Source: an uncultured Eubacteriales bacterium (lineage in GTDB: Bacteria > Bacillota > Clostridia > Christensenellales > Borkfalkiaceae). Taken from it: 33,111 nt of DNA. The notes under the pieces are model-generated. The model was not told the origin of the DNA. It was given only the letters and a program-made list of their open reading frames with translations, and ran no database searches. The first letter of the stretch is position 1; the number at the start of each line of letters is the position of its first letter. Below, one piece after another: positions 26,719-33,111 of the stretch. Made by a program: the position numbers and the translations under genes. Where the stretch lies: assembly GCA_900320065.1 (NCBI GenBank), contig ONQV01000007.1:1-33111 (forward strand). The letters are read 5' to 3'.

Positions 26719-27894
26719 ATGAACGCGAATATTGCTTTACAACTTAATAGCGTTGCCGAATCCGTCGGCTTAAAAAATCGCGTCTTTTTTCACGAAGGCG
26801 ATACCGTAGGCGTGGTAAGTTCCGTTGCGCCTTACGGCAAAGTCGCCGTGCTTTACGCTAAAAACACCTTTTTAGAAGAAGGTAAAGAGTTTACGACTAA
26901 GTTAAAATCGGCGGGCATAGTTCCGCTAAACTTTATTCTGCCCGAAGGCGTCGCGTTAACTCCCAAAAACGTTTTCGACGTTATCGGCGTGCCCGAAGAC
27001 GTGCGCGCCGTCGTGTATTCCGACCCGATACTTACGGATATCGCGGCGTATCTTGCGACTATATTCAATATTCCCGTTATTTGCACTCTTAAAACAGTCT
27101 ATACGGAAAATATTATCGGCGTAAAATTACCCTTTTTCTGGGACGATAAAACGGATTTTTTCGACGCCCGTTGCGTTTATCATATAGTTTTAGGCGAAAA
27201 TTCGGAAAGCGGCGATATTGCTAAACAGTATATAAACGTTATAAGCAAAATAACGGCGCTGACCGATTATCGCGTAAAACTTAAAACGTGCGGCGGTACT
27301 GCGGAAAAAGCCGCTTACGGCCTTATCAAAAACGCTGTGGAGTCGGCGCTTGCGTTTAATAATGATCTCAAAGGAACTCTTGTCGTTGCGGGACTTAAAA
27401 TCGAACTTGCAAATCTCTCGTCGGGCGGCGCAATATTATGCAATTCGGCGGAATACGCATTTAAACGGCTTTTGCGTTTTAACGTAGACGGCGGTACGGA
27501 GTTCGCGTTTTTGGAAAAACAGTTGCGGCTTTACGCGCTGTGCGCCGAAAATAGCGAAATGCCTTTTGCCGTGCCCGACTACAACGCACGGGCAACCGAA
27601 CTTGCGGGAATTACGGCTTCTCGCGACGGAGCGTTCTTACAGGGGTTCGTAGATCAGGTCGCTTATATAAAAAAAGCGGATATCGCCCGTATAAAAGGCG
27701 AGTTCAAAACCGAACTTTTATCGCAGGAAAGCGCGCTGAATATGATAGAACGGCAGTTTATTAAGTTCGGCGGCAAAAAACGCGAAGATTTTTCGCCATA
27801 TATTTCCGCTTTCAGACTTTGCGGGGATATGCCCGACACTTTCAACTTTATGACGCTTATCCGCGAAAGCGGTTTTACCGAATTTATCCTGTAA
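26719..27894 (+). CDS. Unknown protein, possibly a degenerate iron-type alcohol dehydrogenase fold
   Basis: 391 residues, no signal peptide, no transmembrane segment. I do not recognise it firmly. The order of elements (KVAVLYAKNTFLEEGKEF, then FDVIGVPEDVRAVVYSDPIL, then TDIAAYLATIFNIPVICTLKT) resembles the N-terminal Rossmann half of iron-containing alcohol or glycerol-1-phosphate dehydrogenases. The GGGS nucleotide motif is absent (YSDPIL at that place), and the His metal ligands of the C-terminal half are not evident. It may be a non-catalytic relative or an unrelated protein. It is monocistronic, with a strong promoter and a terminator that abuts the next gene. Confidence 0.55.
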   Translation: MNANIALQLNSVAESVGLKNRVFFHEGDTVGVVSSVAPYGKVAVLYAKNTFLEEGKEFTTKLKSAGIVPLNFILPEGVALTPKNVFDVIGVPEDVRAVVYSDPILTDIAAYLATIFNIPVICTLKTVYTENIIGVKLPFFWDDKTDFFDARCVYHIVLGENSESGDIAKQYINVISKITALTDYRVKLKTCGGTAEKAAYGLIKNAVESALAFNNDLKGTLVVAGLKIELANLSSGGAILCNSAEYAFKRLLRFNVDGGTEFAFLEKQLRLYALCAENSEMPFAVPDYNARATELAGITASRDGAFLQGFVDQVAYIKKADIARIKGEFKTELLSQESALNMIERQFIKFGGKKREDFSPYISAFRLCGDMPDTFNFMTLIRESGFTEFIL

Positions 27895-27903
27895 TTTTTC
27901 AAG

Positions 27904-27932
27904 GTATAAAATTTATAAAACCCGTCAATAAT
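27904..27932 (+). promoter_or_regulatory. Forespore-sigma-like promoter of the 27959 gene
   Basis: GGTATA (27903-27908) and GTCAATAAT (27924-27932) followed by CCC, 15 bases apart. The layout is that of sigma-F promoters (GYWTA, about 15 bases, GGnnAnAnT), with one mismatch in the GG. It closely matches the promoter of the next gene (28392-28419). The start would fall near 27939, inside the terminator stem that follows. Confidence 0.45.
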
Positions 27933-27958
27933 CCCGTTAAACTTTAACGGGGTTTTTT
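27933..27958 (+). terminator. Intrinsic terminator of the 26719 gene, abutting the next start codon
   Basis: CCCGTTAAA (27933-27941) with TTTAACGGG (27943-27951), then GTTTTTT. The next base is the A of the following gene's ATG. The 3' arm GGGG doubles as the only possible ribosome binding site of that gene. Confidence 0.8.
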
Positions 27959-28372
27959 ATGCTTAAAAATCTGGCTTTGCTTTTAGCGACTATAATGTTC
28001 GGGCTGTGTTTTTACGCGCTTTACTCGGATAAGCCGCCCGTTTTCAAAGGCTATGCCGACGAATACGAAATATACCTGTCCGCGGGCTCTTTCGGCGACA
28101 ATATCGTAAAAACCCGCGACAAGAACCTTAACGCGTTTACCGTAGTCAAGGGCGAAAGTTGCTATTTAAACGTTTCTTACGAACAACTGATTAAAGACTT
28201 TTCGGCGACGCACCTTTTTACGGAAGAAACCGCGGAAGGGATAAGTTATTACGCTTATTCGCCGAAAATAAAGTACAGAACGTATATACGCGGGCGGATG
28301 GTCAATATTCAGTATTTTTCGGGCTGCGGGCGGCAGATAGTCGGTACGCCGATGATTTTCGGAAGTTTTTGA
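27959..28372 (+). CDS. Unknown small membrane-anchored protein
   Basis: 137 residues. An N-terminal hydrophobic helix (about 4-22, MLKNLALLLATIMFGLCFYA) serves as uncleaved anchor or signal peptide. The rest is an extracytoplasmic domain of about 110 residues with ISYYAYSPKIKYRTYI and a conserved-looking end VNIQYFSGCGRQIVGTPMIF. I do not recognise a family with certainty. The start is supported by the Lys-then-hydrophobic N-terminus. It sits 75 bases before the SpoIIQ-like gene and shares its unusual promoter type, so a sporulation role is inferred. Promoter and upstream terminator overlap. Confidence 0.65.
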   Translation: MLKNLALLLATIMFGLCFYALYSDKPPVFKGYADEYEIYLSAGSFGDNIVKTRDKNLNAFTVVKGESCYLNVSYEQLIKDFSATHLFTEETAEGISYYAYSPKIKYRTYIRGRMVNIQYFSGCGRQIVGTPMIFGSF

Positions 28373-28391
28373 AAAAAAATTTAAAGTTAAG

Positions 28392-28419
28392 GTATATAAA
28401 AATTTTTCAGGGGAATAAT
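28392..28419 (+). promoter_or_regulatory. Forespore-sigma-like promoter of the SpoIIQ-like gene
   Basis: GTATA (28392-28396), 14 bases, then GGGAATAAT (28411-28419), which fits GGnnAnAnT exactly and is followed by CCC. In Bacillus, spoIIQ is transcribed by sigma-F. No sigma-A promoter is seen here. Confidence 0.5.
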
Positions 28420-28447
28420 CCCACTACAAAATATCGGAGGATACAAA

Positions 28448-29116
28448 ATGAAACAGGAAAGAACAGTATGGAATTTTTTCAAAAGGAACGCCGCTTACAT
28501 CATTTTAGCGCTGTGCGTTCTGGCGATAGGACTTGCGATAACGCTCGTTATGGTGAACCGTTCGGCGGAACTCTCCGCGCAGAACGACGAGAGAGAACAG
28601 GTTAAGGTCGTTACGCCCGAACCGACGGACGACCCGTCGACGCCCGTTCAGGAACCTATCGACGATACGCCCGTGCCGGACGTGCCGGTGGTAAAGGTAA
28701 TATCCTTTACGATGCCGGTGGAAAACGCTACTGCGGTAGAAGATTACACCGAAACGCTTGCTTACAATTCTACTCTCAAAAGGTTTGAAGCGCATAAGGC
28801 GATAGACTTTTTCGCGGAAGACGGAACGCCCGTTTACGCGGCGTACGACGGGGTTGTTTCGGACGTAAAAACCACGCTTTTAACGGGAACGACGGTAACT
28901 ATCGACCACGGCAACGGACTTTTTACGGTGTATAATTCGCTCACCGACGGCGATAAAGTGTTCGTAGGTCAAAGCGTAAAGCAGGGCGCGGAAATAGGTA
29001 CGGTTTCTACCAGCAACCGTCAGGAATCGAAAGAAGGCGCGCACCTTCACTTTCAGGTCGTTGAAAACGGCGAAACGATAAATCCCGCGAAATATCTCGC
29101 TTTCGCCGAAAAATAA
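28448..29116 (+). CDS. Membrane-anchored M23 (LytM) metallopeptidase, SpoIIQ-like
   Basis: 222 residues: short cytoplasmic tail, one transmembrane helix (about 16-36), a Pro/Asp/Thr-rich linker (about 55-82) and a LytM/M23 domain (about 105-215). The zinc site is intact: His116 and Asp120 (HKAID), plus His199 and His201 (HLHF). In clostridia SpoIIQ with an intact site joins the forespore membrane to SpoIIIAH of the mother cell during engulfment. Size, topology and the sigma-F-like promoter fit that role. A general cell-wall endopeptidase is the alternative. CGGAGGA is the ribosome binding site. Confidence 0.85.
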   Translation: MKQERTVWNFFKRNAAYIILALCVLAIGLAITLVMVNRSAELSAQNDEREQVKVVTPEPTDDPSTPVQEPIDDTPVPDVPVVKVISFTMPVENATAVEDYTETLAYNSTLKRFEAHKAIDFFAEDGTPVYAAYDGVVSDVKTTLLTGTTVTIDHGNGLFTVYNSLTDGDKVFVGQSVKQGAEIGTVSTSNRQESKEGAHLHFQVVENGETINPAKYLAFAEK

Positions 29117-29153
29117 CGAACGGTAAAAGGAAATAAGTTATATATTTTCCTTT

Positions 29154-29195
29154 CCCCGAATAGAGTATTAAAAAATACTTTATTCGGGGTTTTTT
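29154..29195 (+). terminator. Strong terminator after the M23 gene, abutting the next start codon
   Basis: A 16-bp stem with one G-U (29154-29169 with 29174-29189), CCCCGAATA at its base, loop AAAA, then six Ts and directly the ATG at 29196. A weaker AAAGGAAA/TTTCCTTT pair lies at about 29125-29153. As at 27959, the last stem bases CGGGG are the only possible ribosome binding site of the next gene. Confidence 0.85.
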
Positions 29196-30650
29196 ATGCG
29201 TAAAAAATTATTTTCGTTTCTTGCCGCGATTTTGCTTATCAGCGCGCTTATAACCGTTTACGGGTGCAAAAGCGCACGAAATATCACCGCTTACGAAATA
29301 GATTGCGAGTATGCGGACGGCGTGGTTTTCGGCACGGAAAAGGTGTCGTTTTATAATTCTACGGACAACGCCTTTAAAGAACTGAAATTCAATCTTTTTG
29401 CAAACGCGTTCAGAGACGGTGCAAAATATTCGCCCGTAAGCGCGCAGTATAATTATCAGGCGTATATTTTTTTTAATGATACGGCGACCACCGAGATAAA
29501 CGCCGTGCGCATAGACGGCGAAGACGTAGAGTTCACGGTAGGCGGCGAAGATATGAATATCCTGTGCGTTCCGTTAAAATCGGAAGTTTTTCCGAACGAA
29601 CGGGCGACGGTCGAAATAGAGTTTAAGACAAACCTTGCGAAAGTAATAGCGCGGACGGGCGTAAACGGCGATACCGTAAATCTCGCCAACTTTTACCCGA
29701 TACTCTGCGGAATAGAAAACGGCGCGTTTTACGAGTGCGTGTATTACGCTAACGGCGACCCGTTTTTCAGCGAACCCGCAGACTATACGGTGAACTTTAC
29801 GCGCGATAAAAAATACGTTGTCGCGGCAAGCGGCGCACTCACTTCGGAAACCGAAACGGACGGAAAAATCTCGTCGCACTACGAACTGAAAGACGCGCGT
29901 TCGTTCGCGCTCGTTCTTTCGGATAAGTTCGAAGTGATTTCCGAAAAATCGGGCGATACGGAAATTATTTATTACGGGTACGGCGACGAAAATCCCGAAG
30001 AGATATTGCTTACGGCGCGGCAGTCTTTGGAATTTTTTGCGGATAAGTGGGGGAAATATCCCTTTAAGACCTATTCGGTGGTAAAAACGCCGTTTTTGCA
30101 GGGCGGTATGGAATTTACGGCGCTGTCGTTTGTCAGTTCCGACCTTGAAAGCGCGGCTTTTAAGGAAGTAACGGTGCACGAAACGGCGCATCAATGGTGG
30201 CAGACGGTAGTCGGCAATAACGAGATAGAACACCCGTTTATCGACGAAGGGCTTGCGGAATACTCGGTCGTACTTTTCTACGAAGCGCACCCCGAATACG
30301 GCTATACCCGCGAAAACCTTATTAAGTCCGCCGAACAGACCTATAAAGTATACTGTTCGGTTTACAATAAGATAGTCGGTAAGGTGAACACGGCTATGAC
30401 GCGTGCCGTTCCCGAATTCACGAGCGAATACGAATACGTCAATATTTCCTACGTAAAGGCGTGCATAATGTACGATTATTTAAGACAGACCGTGGGCGAC
30501 GCCAAGTTCTTCGCAGGGCTTAAACGCTTTTACGACGAAAACGCCTATAAGACGGCGACGCCCGAAAGTCTTGTCGGCGCGTTCGAGCGGGCAGGGGCGA
30601 ATTCCAACGGATTTTTCCAAAGTTTCTTCGACGGCACGGTCATAATTTAG
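29196..30650 (+). CDS. Lipoprotein with M1-family (gluzincin) aminopeptidase domain
   Basis: 484 residues. A lipoprotein signal peptide ends at Cys24 (LITVYGC), so it is anchored outside the membrane. An N-terminal beta-rich domain like that of M1 aminopeptidases covers about 30-220. The catalytic part has GGMEFTALS (the GAMEN-type substrate site) and HETAH (328-332) followed by Glu351, the spacing H-E-x-x-H-(18)-E of M1 zinc peptidases. It lacks the large C-terminal domain of aminopeptidase N, so it is a short M1 form. The start sits on the T-run of a strong terminator and no promoter is evident, so read-through or an unseen promoter must drive it. Confidence 0.88.
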   Translation: MRKKLFSFLAAILLISALITVYGCKSARNITAYEIDCEYADGVVFGTEKVSFYNSTDNAFKELKFNLFANAFRDGAKYSPVSAQYNYQAYIFFNDTATTEINAVRIDGEDVEFTVGGEDMNILCVPLKSEVFPNERATVEIEFKTNLAKVIARTGVNGDTVNLANFYPILCGIENGAFYECVYYANGDPFFSEPADYTVNFTRDKKYVVAASGALTSETETDGKISSHYELKDARSFALVLSDKFEVISEKSGDTEIIYYGYGDENPEEILLTARQSLEFFADKWGKYPFKTYSVVKTPFLQGGMEFTALSFVSSDLESAAFKEVTVHETAHQWWQTVVGNNEIEHPFIDEGLAEYSVVLFYEAHPEYGYTRENLIKSAEQTYKVYCSVYNKIVGKVNTAMTRAVPEFTSEYEYVNISYVKACIMYDYLRQTVGDAKFFAGLKRFYDENAYKTATPESLVGAFERAGANSNGFFQSFFDGTVII

Positions 30651-30732
30651 CGAGCAATAAGGCGAAACGAGTAAAAACGGGGGAATTTTCGGGGTTTTCG
30701 ATATAAAATAAAAAGGAATTAAAACATATTCA

Positions 30733-30761
30733 TTGACAAACCGCCTTATAAATGATAAACT
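30733..30761 (+). promoter_or_regulatory. Sigma-A promoter of the leucine-rich-repeat lipoprotein gene
   Basis: TTGACA (30733-30738), a 17-base spacer and TAAACT (30756-30761) with extended TGA. Start near 30768. Confidence 0.6.
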
Positions 30762-30796
30762 AATTAAGTATAAACTTACGGGAAACGGGTGTTTGT

Positions 30797-31900
30797 ATGA
30801 AAAAGTTTGTAAAACTTTTAATTATATCGATCATGATTTTAGCGTCGGTTCTTTCTTTCGCGGCGTGCGGCGGAAATTCCGATAAGGATAGCGAAACGGG
30901 TATAGTCTGTAAAAAGGACGCCGAAAACGGGTTCTATACGGTGATAGACTATAATGCGGAAGAAAACGTAACTTCGCTTGATATTTCGGTTGCGGCGAAA
31001 GCAAAATACGGCGACGAGATAGTTGTCGGCAGGATAAGAAAGGGCGCGTTCGACGGAAATACCACTCTTGAAGAGATTATCGTAACGGACGAAACGGCAA
31101 ACGGCACGCTGACTATTGACGAAGGCGCGTTCAAGAATATGCGCGAGCTTAAAAAGATAACGCTTCCGTTCGTCGGGGCGAACCGTTTTTCGGAAGCCGA
31201 CTATAACGATTACGGCATAGACCTTGACGACCTGAACGAACAAGAAAAGGAGTTTTACAAGAAAAATAAAACGACCGATAAAGAGCGTTCGTTCGGCTAT
31301 ATTTTCGGGGAAGAAGAAAACGCCGCGTCGTCGAAAATAACCTTTACTTACGGCGATAAAAGCGATATGACGGCGGATTTTTATATTCCCGTGGCGCTTA
31401 CCGAAATCACGATAGAAGCGGATAAGGAAATAAATATTCCGATGTACGCTTTCTGCGGGCTTACGAGAGTGGAAACGATAACTTTAAGCGACAATATCAA
31501 GGCGATAGGAAGAGCGGCATTTAAGAATATGGATAAACTTACGAAAGTCAATATTCCGAGTAGCGTAAAGGCGATTTACGATAACGCTTTCGAAGGAACG
31601 GCTAAACTTAAAGTTTTCGGTGAAAACGGTTTTAAGTTTGACGACGGTTCGCTGTTAACGGAAATAAGAGACGGGGCGTTTAAGAACACCCGCCTGACGA
31701 GTTTCGATATTTCGGGAACGCAGGTAAAAACGATAGGCGATAGCGCGTTCTACGGTTCGGCTTTGACTTCGTTTACCTTCTCAATGGCGATAGAAAAAGT
31801 CGGCGCGTATGCGTTTGCAAGTAGTAAAGACCTTATCGTATCGATACCCGCTTGCGAAATAGGCGTTAACGCGTTTGAGGACATAAAAGGAACGATATAA
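30797..31900 (+). CDS. BspA-like leucine-rich-repeat (LRR_5) surface lipoprotein
   Basis: 367 residues. A lipoprotein signal peptide ends at Cys24 (LSFAAC-GG). Two blocks of LRR_5 repeats follow, at about 75-125 (IRKGAFDGNTTLEEIIV, IDEGAFKNMRELKKITL) and about 200-360 (AFCGLTRVETITL, AIGRAAFKNMDKLTKVNIP, and so on). They are separated by a charged non-repeat insert (about 128-190). Such BspA-type proteins are exposed on the cell surface and often bind host or matrix proteins; here the partner is unknown. The repeat count is modest and no other domain is seen. Own promoter; GGGTG-type weak ribosome binding site. Confidence 0.88.
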   Translation: MKKFVKLLIISIMILASVLSFAACGGNSDKDSETGIVCKKDAENGFYTVIDYNAEENVTSLDISVAAKAKYGDEIVVGRIRKGAFDGNTTLEEIIVTDETANGTLTIDEGAFKNMRELKKITLPFVGANRFSEADYNDYGIDLDDLNEQEKEFYKKNKTTDKERSFGYIFGEEENAASSKITFTYGDKSDMTADFYIPVALTEITIEADKEINIPMYAFCGLTRVETITLSDNIKAIGRAAFKNMDKLTKVNIPSSVKAIYDNAFEGTAKLKVFGENGFKFDDGSLLTEIRDGAFKNTRLTSFDISGTQVKTIGDSAFYGSALTSFTFSMAIEKVGAYAFASSKDLIVSIPACEIGVNAFEDIKGTI

Positions 31901-31921
31901 AAAATAAATTTTAAAAACCTA

Positions 31922-31956
31922 CGGCGGCGATAGAATATCGCCGCCGAAATTTTTTA
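31922..31956. terminator. Bidirectional intrinsic terminator
   Basis: CGGCGGCGATA (31922-31932) with TATCGCCGCCG (31936-31946), loop GAA, then AAATTTTTTAAA. It serves the LRR lipoprotein gene (+) and the convergent 31959 gene (-), whose side has TAGGTTTTT. Confidence 0.88.
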
Positions 31957-31958
31957 AA

Positions 31959-32330
31959 TCACTCTCTTTCTAAAACCTTATCGAGTGCTATGTAAAGGCT
32001 TTGCACAATATCTTTTACTTGCATAAGGGCTTTTCTTGTCGGTTCGTCTTTTACGGCGGCGGGGCGCTTTTGAATTATAACTTGCGGCTCTTCGGTGTCG
32101 TAAAATTCAAGTTTACCGCTATCGTCCGTTCTTATGCCTATGTAACAATGGTTTAACCGCGGTCTGCCCATATTGCTTTTATCGGGCGTTTTTTCGTTGT
32201 TTTCGATTTGTGATTTGCGGTATTCTATCAAGGCGATAAGTTTGTCTTTGTTATGCGCTGTGGGGGAAGGAACGCCCAGCCTTGTCGCAAGGTCTCTTAA
32301 TGCGTATAACGGTTTCTCGTGTAGGTTCAT
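31959..32330 (-). CDS. Small protein with Rho-N-like (SAP-type) N-terminal domain
   Basis: 123 residues from the ATG at 32330. AAGGA lies nine bases upstream of it; a longer reading from 32426 would cross a terminator hairpin and is rejected. Residues about 5-38 (LYALRDLATRLGVPSPTAHN, then KDKLIALIEY) match the Rho N-terminal / SAP-like helix-extension-helix pattern, which in Rho precedes the RNA-binding part. The rest is hydrophilic with a C-terminal amphipathic helix (VKDIVQSLYIALDKVLERE). It is too short to be Rho. A nucleic-acid-binding accessory protein is a fair guess; no function is known to me. Confidence 0.65.
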   Translation of the reverse strand: MNLHEKPLYALRDLATRLGVPSPTAHNKDKLIALIEYRKSQIENNEKTPDKSNMGRPRLNHCYIGIRTDDSGKLEFYDTEEPQVIIQKRPAAVKDEPTRKALMQVKDIVQSLYIALDKVLERE

Positions 32331-32351
32331 AATATTTTTTCCTTGTAAAAT

Positions 32352-32375
32352 AAAAAGTGCGCCCAACGGACGCAC
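32352..32375 (-). terminator. Terminator-like hairpin in the leader of the 31959 gene
   Basis: On the minus strand GTGCG (32375-32371) pairs with CGCAC (32361-32357), with an inner CC/GG, followed by TTTTTATTTTAC. It lies between the upstream region and the ribosome binding site, so it could attenuate the gene or end an upstream minus-strand transcript. Confidence 0.5.
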
Positions 32376-32390
32376 CTGTAAAAATGCATT

Positions 32391-32520
32391 TCCCGTTGTA
32401 GCAACACAACTTTCGTATGGAAACATCCAATTACACGGAAATAAAGGGAAGCATCTTCACCGTAGATGTTTCCGTTAATTGGAACATTTTATACCCATAT
32501 ATATTAAATTGTGTTGCTAA
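32391..32520. repeat. Nested inverted-repeat region upstream of the 31959 gene
   Basis: The outer arms AGCAACACAA (32399-32408) and TTGTGTTGCT (32509-32518) enclose a 15-bp stem with one bulge (32426-32441 with 32469-32483, TCCAATTA...ACGGAAA) and an inner GAAG/CTTC hairpin. The left edge (32391-32410) is nearly identical, reversed, to 881-901 at the other end of the window. It may be a small non-autonomous element or an operator region. The plus-strand reading frame through it looks like chance. Confidence 0.55.
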
Positions 32521-32568
32521 CTTTTATTATACAATCAATATAGAAATTTGTCAATATAAAAGAATAAA

Positions 32569-32599
32569 ACGCCGCCCGCAAAATTTTTGCGGGCGGCGT
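32569..32599 (-). terminator. Terminator of the four-helix-bundle gene
   Basis: A 15-bp stem, ACGCCGCCCGCAAAA (32569-32583) with 32585-32599. On the minus strand it is followed by TTTATTCTTTTATATT. It starts 12 bases after the stop codon. Confidence 0.85.
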
Positions 32600-32611
32600 A
32601 AATCCGTTTTT

Positions 32612-32962
32612 TTATTTATTTTTTAACGTTTTACAAGAAGAAATAAGCATTTTTCTGATAGCGCCGCAATCGTTTGCGAATTTTTTAAACTCTCGTTCTT
32701 CCAAATATCCCGTTTCGTATAGTAATTCCAGCCAATACTCGCTTTCAAAACACTCTTTTAGGGAAATTTCAAGTTTGGAGATAAAATCGGCGGTTCCTTG
32801 TGCGTATTGTGCCTCGTGAATATTAGCGCCGATGCTCGTTCCTGAACGGAGAAGTTGATTTGTTAGTACGCTTTCTTTCTTTTTTAATTTTATTTCGCGT
32901 GTTAAAAACACTATGTTTTTTGCAAATTCTTTTGCTTTTTCTCTTAAAACGCTGTCGCTCAT
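32612..32962 (-). CDS. Four-helix bundle protein (23S rRNA IVS / bAvd family)
   Basis: 116 residues, all helical. LLRSGTSIGANIHEAQYAQG (about 38-57) and the following helix with SLKECFESEYWLELL are the signature of the four-helix bundle family first seen in intervening sequences of 23S rRNA and related to the Avd accessory protein of diversity-generating retroelements. Members form pentameric barrels that bind nucleic acid; the cellular role of stand-alone copies is unknown. No reverse transcriptase or variable repeat is in view. No Shine-Dalgarno precedes the ATG; TATAAC lies eight bases upstream. The upstream hairpin array suggests it belongs to a small mobile cassette. Confidence 0.9.
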   Translation of the reverse strand: MSDSVLREKAKEFAKNIVFLTREIKLKKKESVLTNQLLRSGTSIGANIHEAQYAQGTADFISKLEISLKECFESEYWLELLYETGYLEEREFKKFANDCGAIRKMLISSCKTLKNK

Positions 32963-32970
32963 AGTTAAAA

Positions 32971-33104
32971 GTTATATTGCTTGCTATGCAAGCAGTGATA
33001 TTTTTACCCTGCGGGTAAAAGTTATATTACGGCAAAGCCGTAGTTATATTATATTTACCGCAACTTTCCCGTAAGGGAAAATATAACTGCGTAAGCAATA
33101 TCAC
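32971..33104. repeat. Modular hairpin array upstream of the four-helix-bundle gene
   Basis: Small perfect stems separated by GTTATATT-type linkers: GCTTGC/GCAAGC (32979-32993), TTTTACCC/GGGTAAAA (33002-33020), TACGGC/GCCGTA (33028-33042), TTTCCC/GGGAAA (33065-33080), TGC/GCA (33088-33097). Linkers GTTATATT occur at 32971, 33021 and 33043 and reversed at 33079. Outer GTGATATT (32995-33002) and AATATCAC (33097-33104) form an inverted pair. The array runs to the window end, so its full extent is unknown. Confidence 0.65.
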
Positions 33105-33111
33105 TCGCCGA

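Noticed and set aside
32417..32626. 69-residue plus-strand frame in the nested inverted repeat
   Set aside because: It runs through inverted repeats and a terminator stem, with no ribosome binding site and no family resemblance.
32612..32962. Accessory (Avd) gene of a diversity-generating retroelement
   Set aside because: The family is related, but no reverse transcriptase, template repeat or variable-region protein is visible in the window.
32971..33104. CRISPR array
   Set aside because: The repeating units are short hairpins with differing stems and 8-base linkers. There are no constant 25-37 base repeats with regular spacers and no cas genes.

Overview
The window reads as chromosomal DNA of a low-to-moderate GC, Gram-positive-type bacterium, probably Bacillota, class Clostridia. 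The evidence is strong sigma-A promoters (TTGACA/TATAAT, often extended TGn), AAGGAGG ribosome binding sites, an uvrC / lon-engB / rqcP / rpoBC / str-operon gene set, a SpoIIQ-like membrane-anchored M23 protein, a DUF6062 protein and an IspDF fusion. I cannot fix the genus. Lineages such as the uncultured Christensenellales-type Clostridia are a guess.

Layout. 1-611: end of an rRNA operon (23S 3' part, 5S) with a strong terminator. 612-1508: a hairpin-rich accessory strip holding a small XRE regulator, a tiny N/T/L-rich membrane peptide gene and a long perfect inverted repeat. 1509-7500: arsR-like regulator, then uvrC, HAD phosphatase, lon and engB, tightly packed. 7569-7655: palindromic dispersed repeat. 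7661-9271: DUF6062 gene and an alpha/beta hydrolase, divergent. 9311-9698: tRNA-Thr(CGT) with a duplicated 5' end and two copies of a palindromic repeat. 9844-11931: PTS EIIC-EAL fusion (c-di-GMP phosphodiesterase). 12021-13393: rqcP-ispDF on the minus strand. 13685-26097: rpoB-rpoC, rpsL-rpsG-fusA, tuf. 26243-26512: HU. 26719-31900: an envelope/sporulation-flavoured block (unknown 391-aa protein, unknown membrane-anchored protein, SpoIIQ-like M23 protein, M1-like lipoprotein, leucine-rich-repeat lipoprotein). 31959-33111: a Rho-N-like small protein, a nested inverted repeat and a four-helix-bundle gene preceded by an array of small hairpins cut by the window end.

How it works together. The core is information processing: rRNA, RNA polymerase beta/beta', S12/S7/EF-G/EF-Tu, HU, the ribosome-rescue factor RqcP, excision repair UvrC, Lon protease and the ribosome-assembly GTPase EngB. 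The most interesting signals are regulatory. At least two genes (uvrC and the DUF6062 gene) have near-perfect sigma-A promoters whose predicted start falls on the start codon, implying leaderless mRNAs. Two neighbouring genes (27959 and 28448) share an unusual GGTATA...AATAATCCC promoter resembling forespore sigma-F promoters. The first of these overlaps the terminator of the preceding gene. The rpsL-rpsG gap is long and full of hairpins, and a small insertion appears to have duplicated the 5' end of the tRNA-Thr gene.
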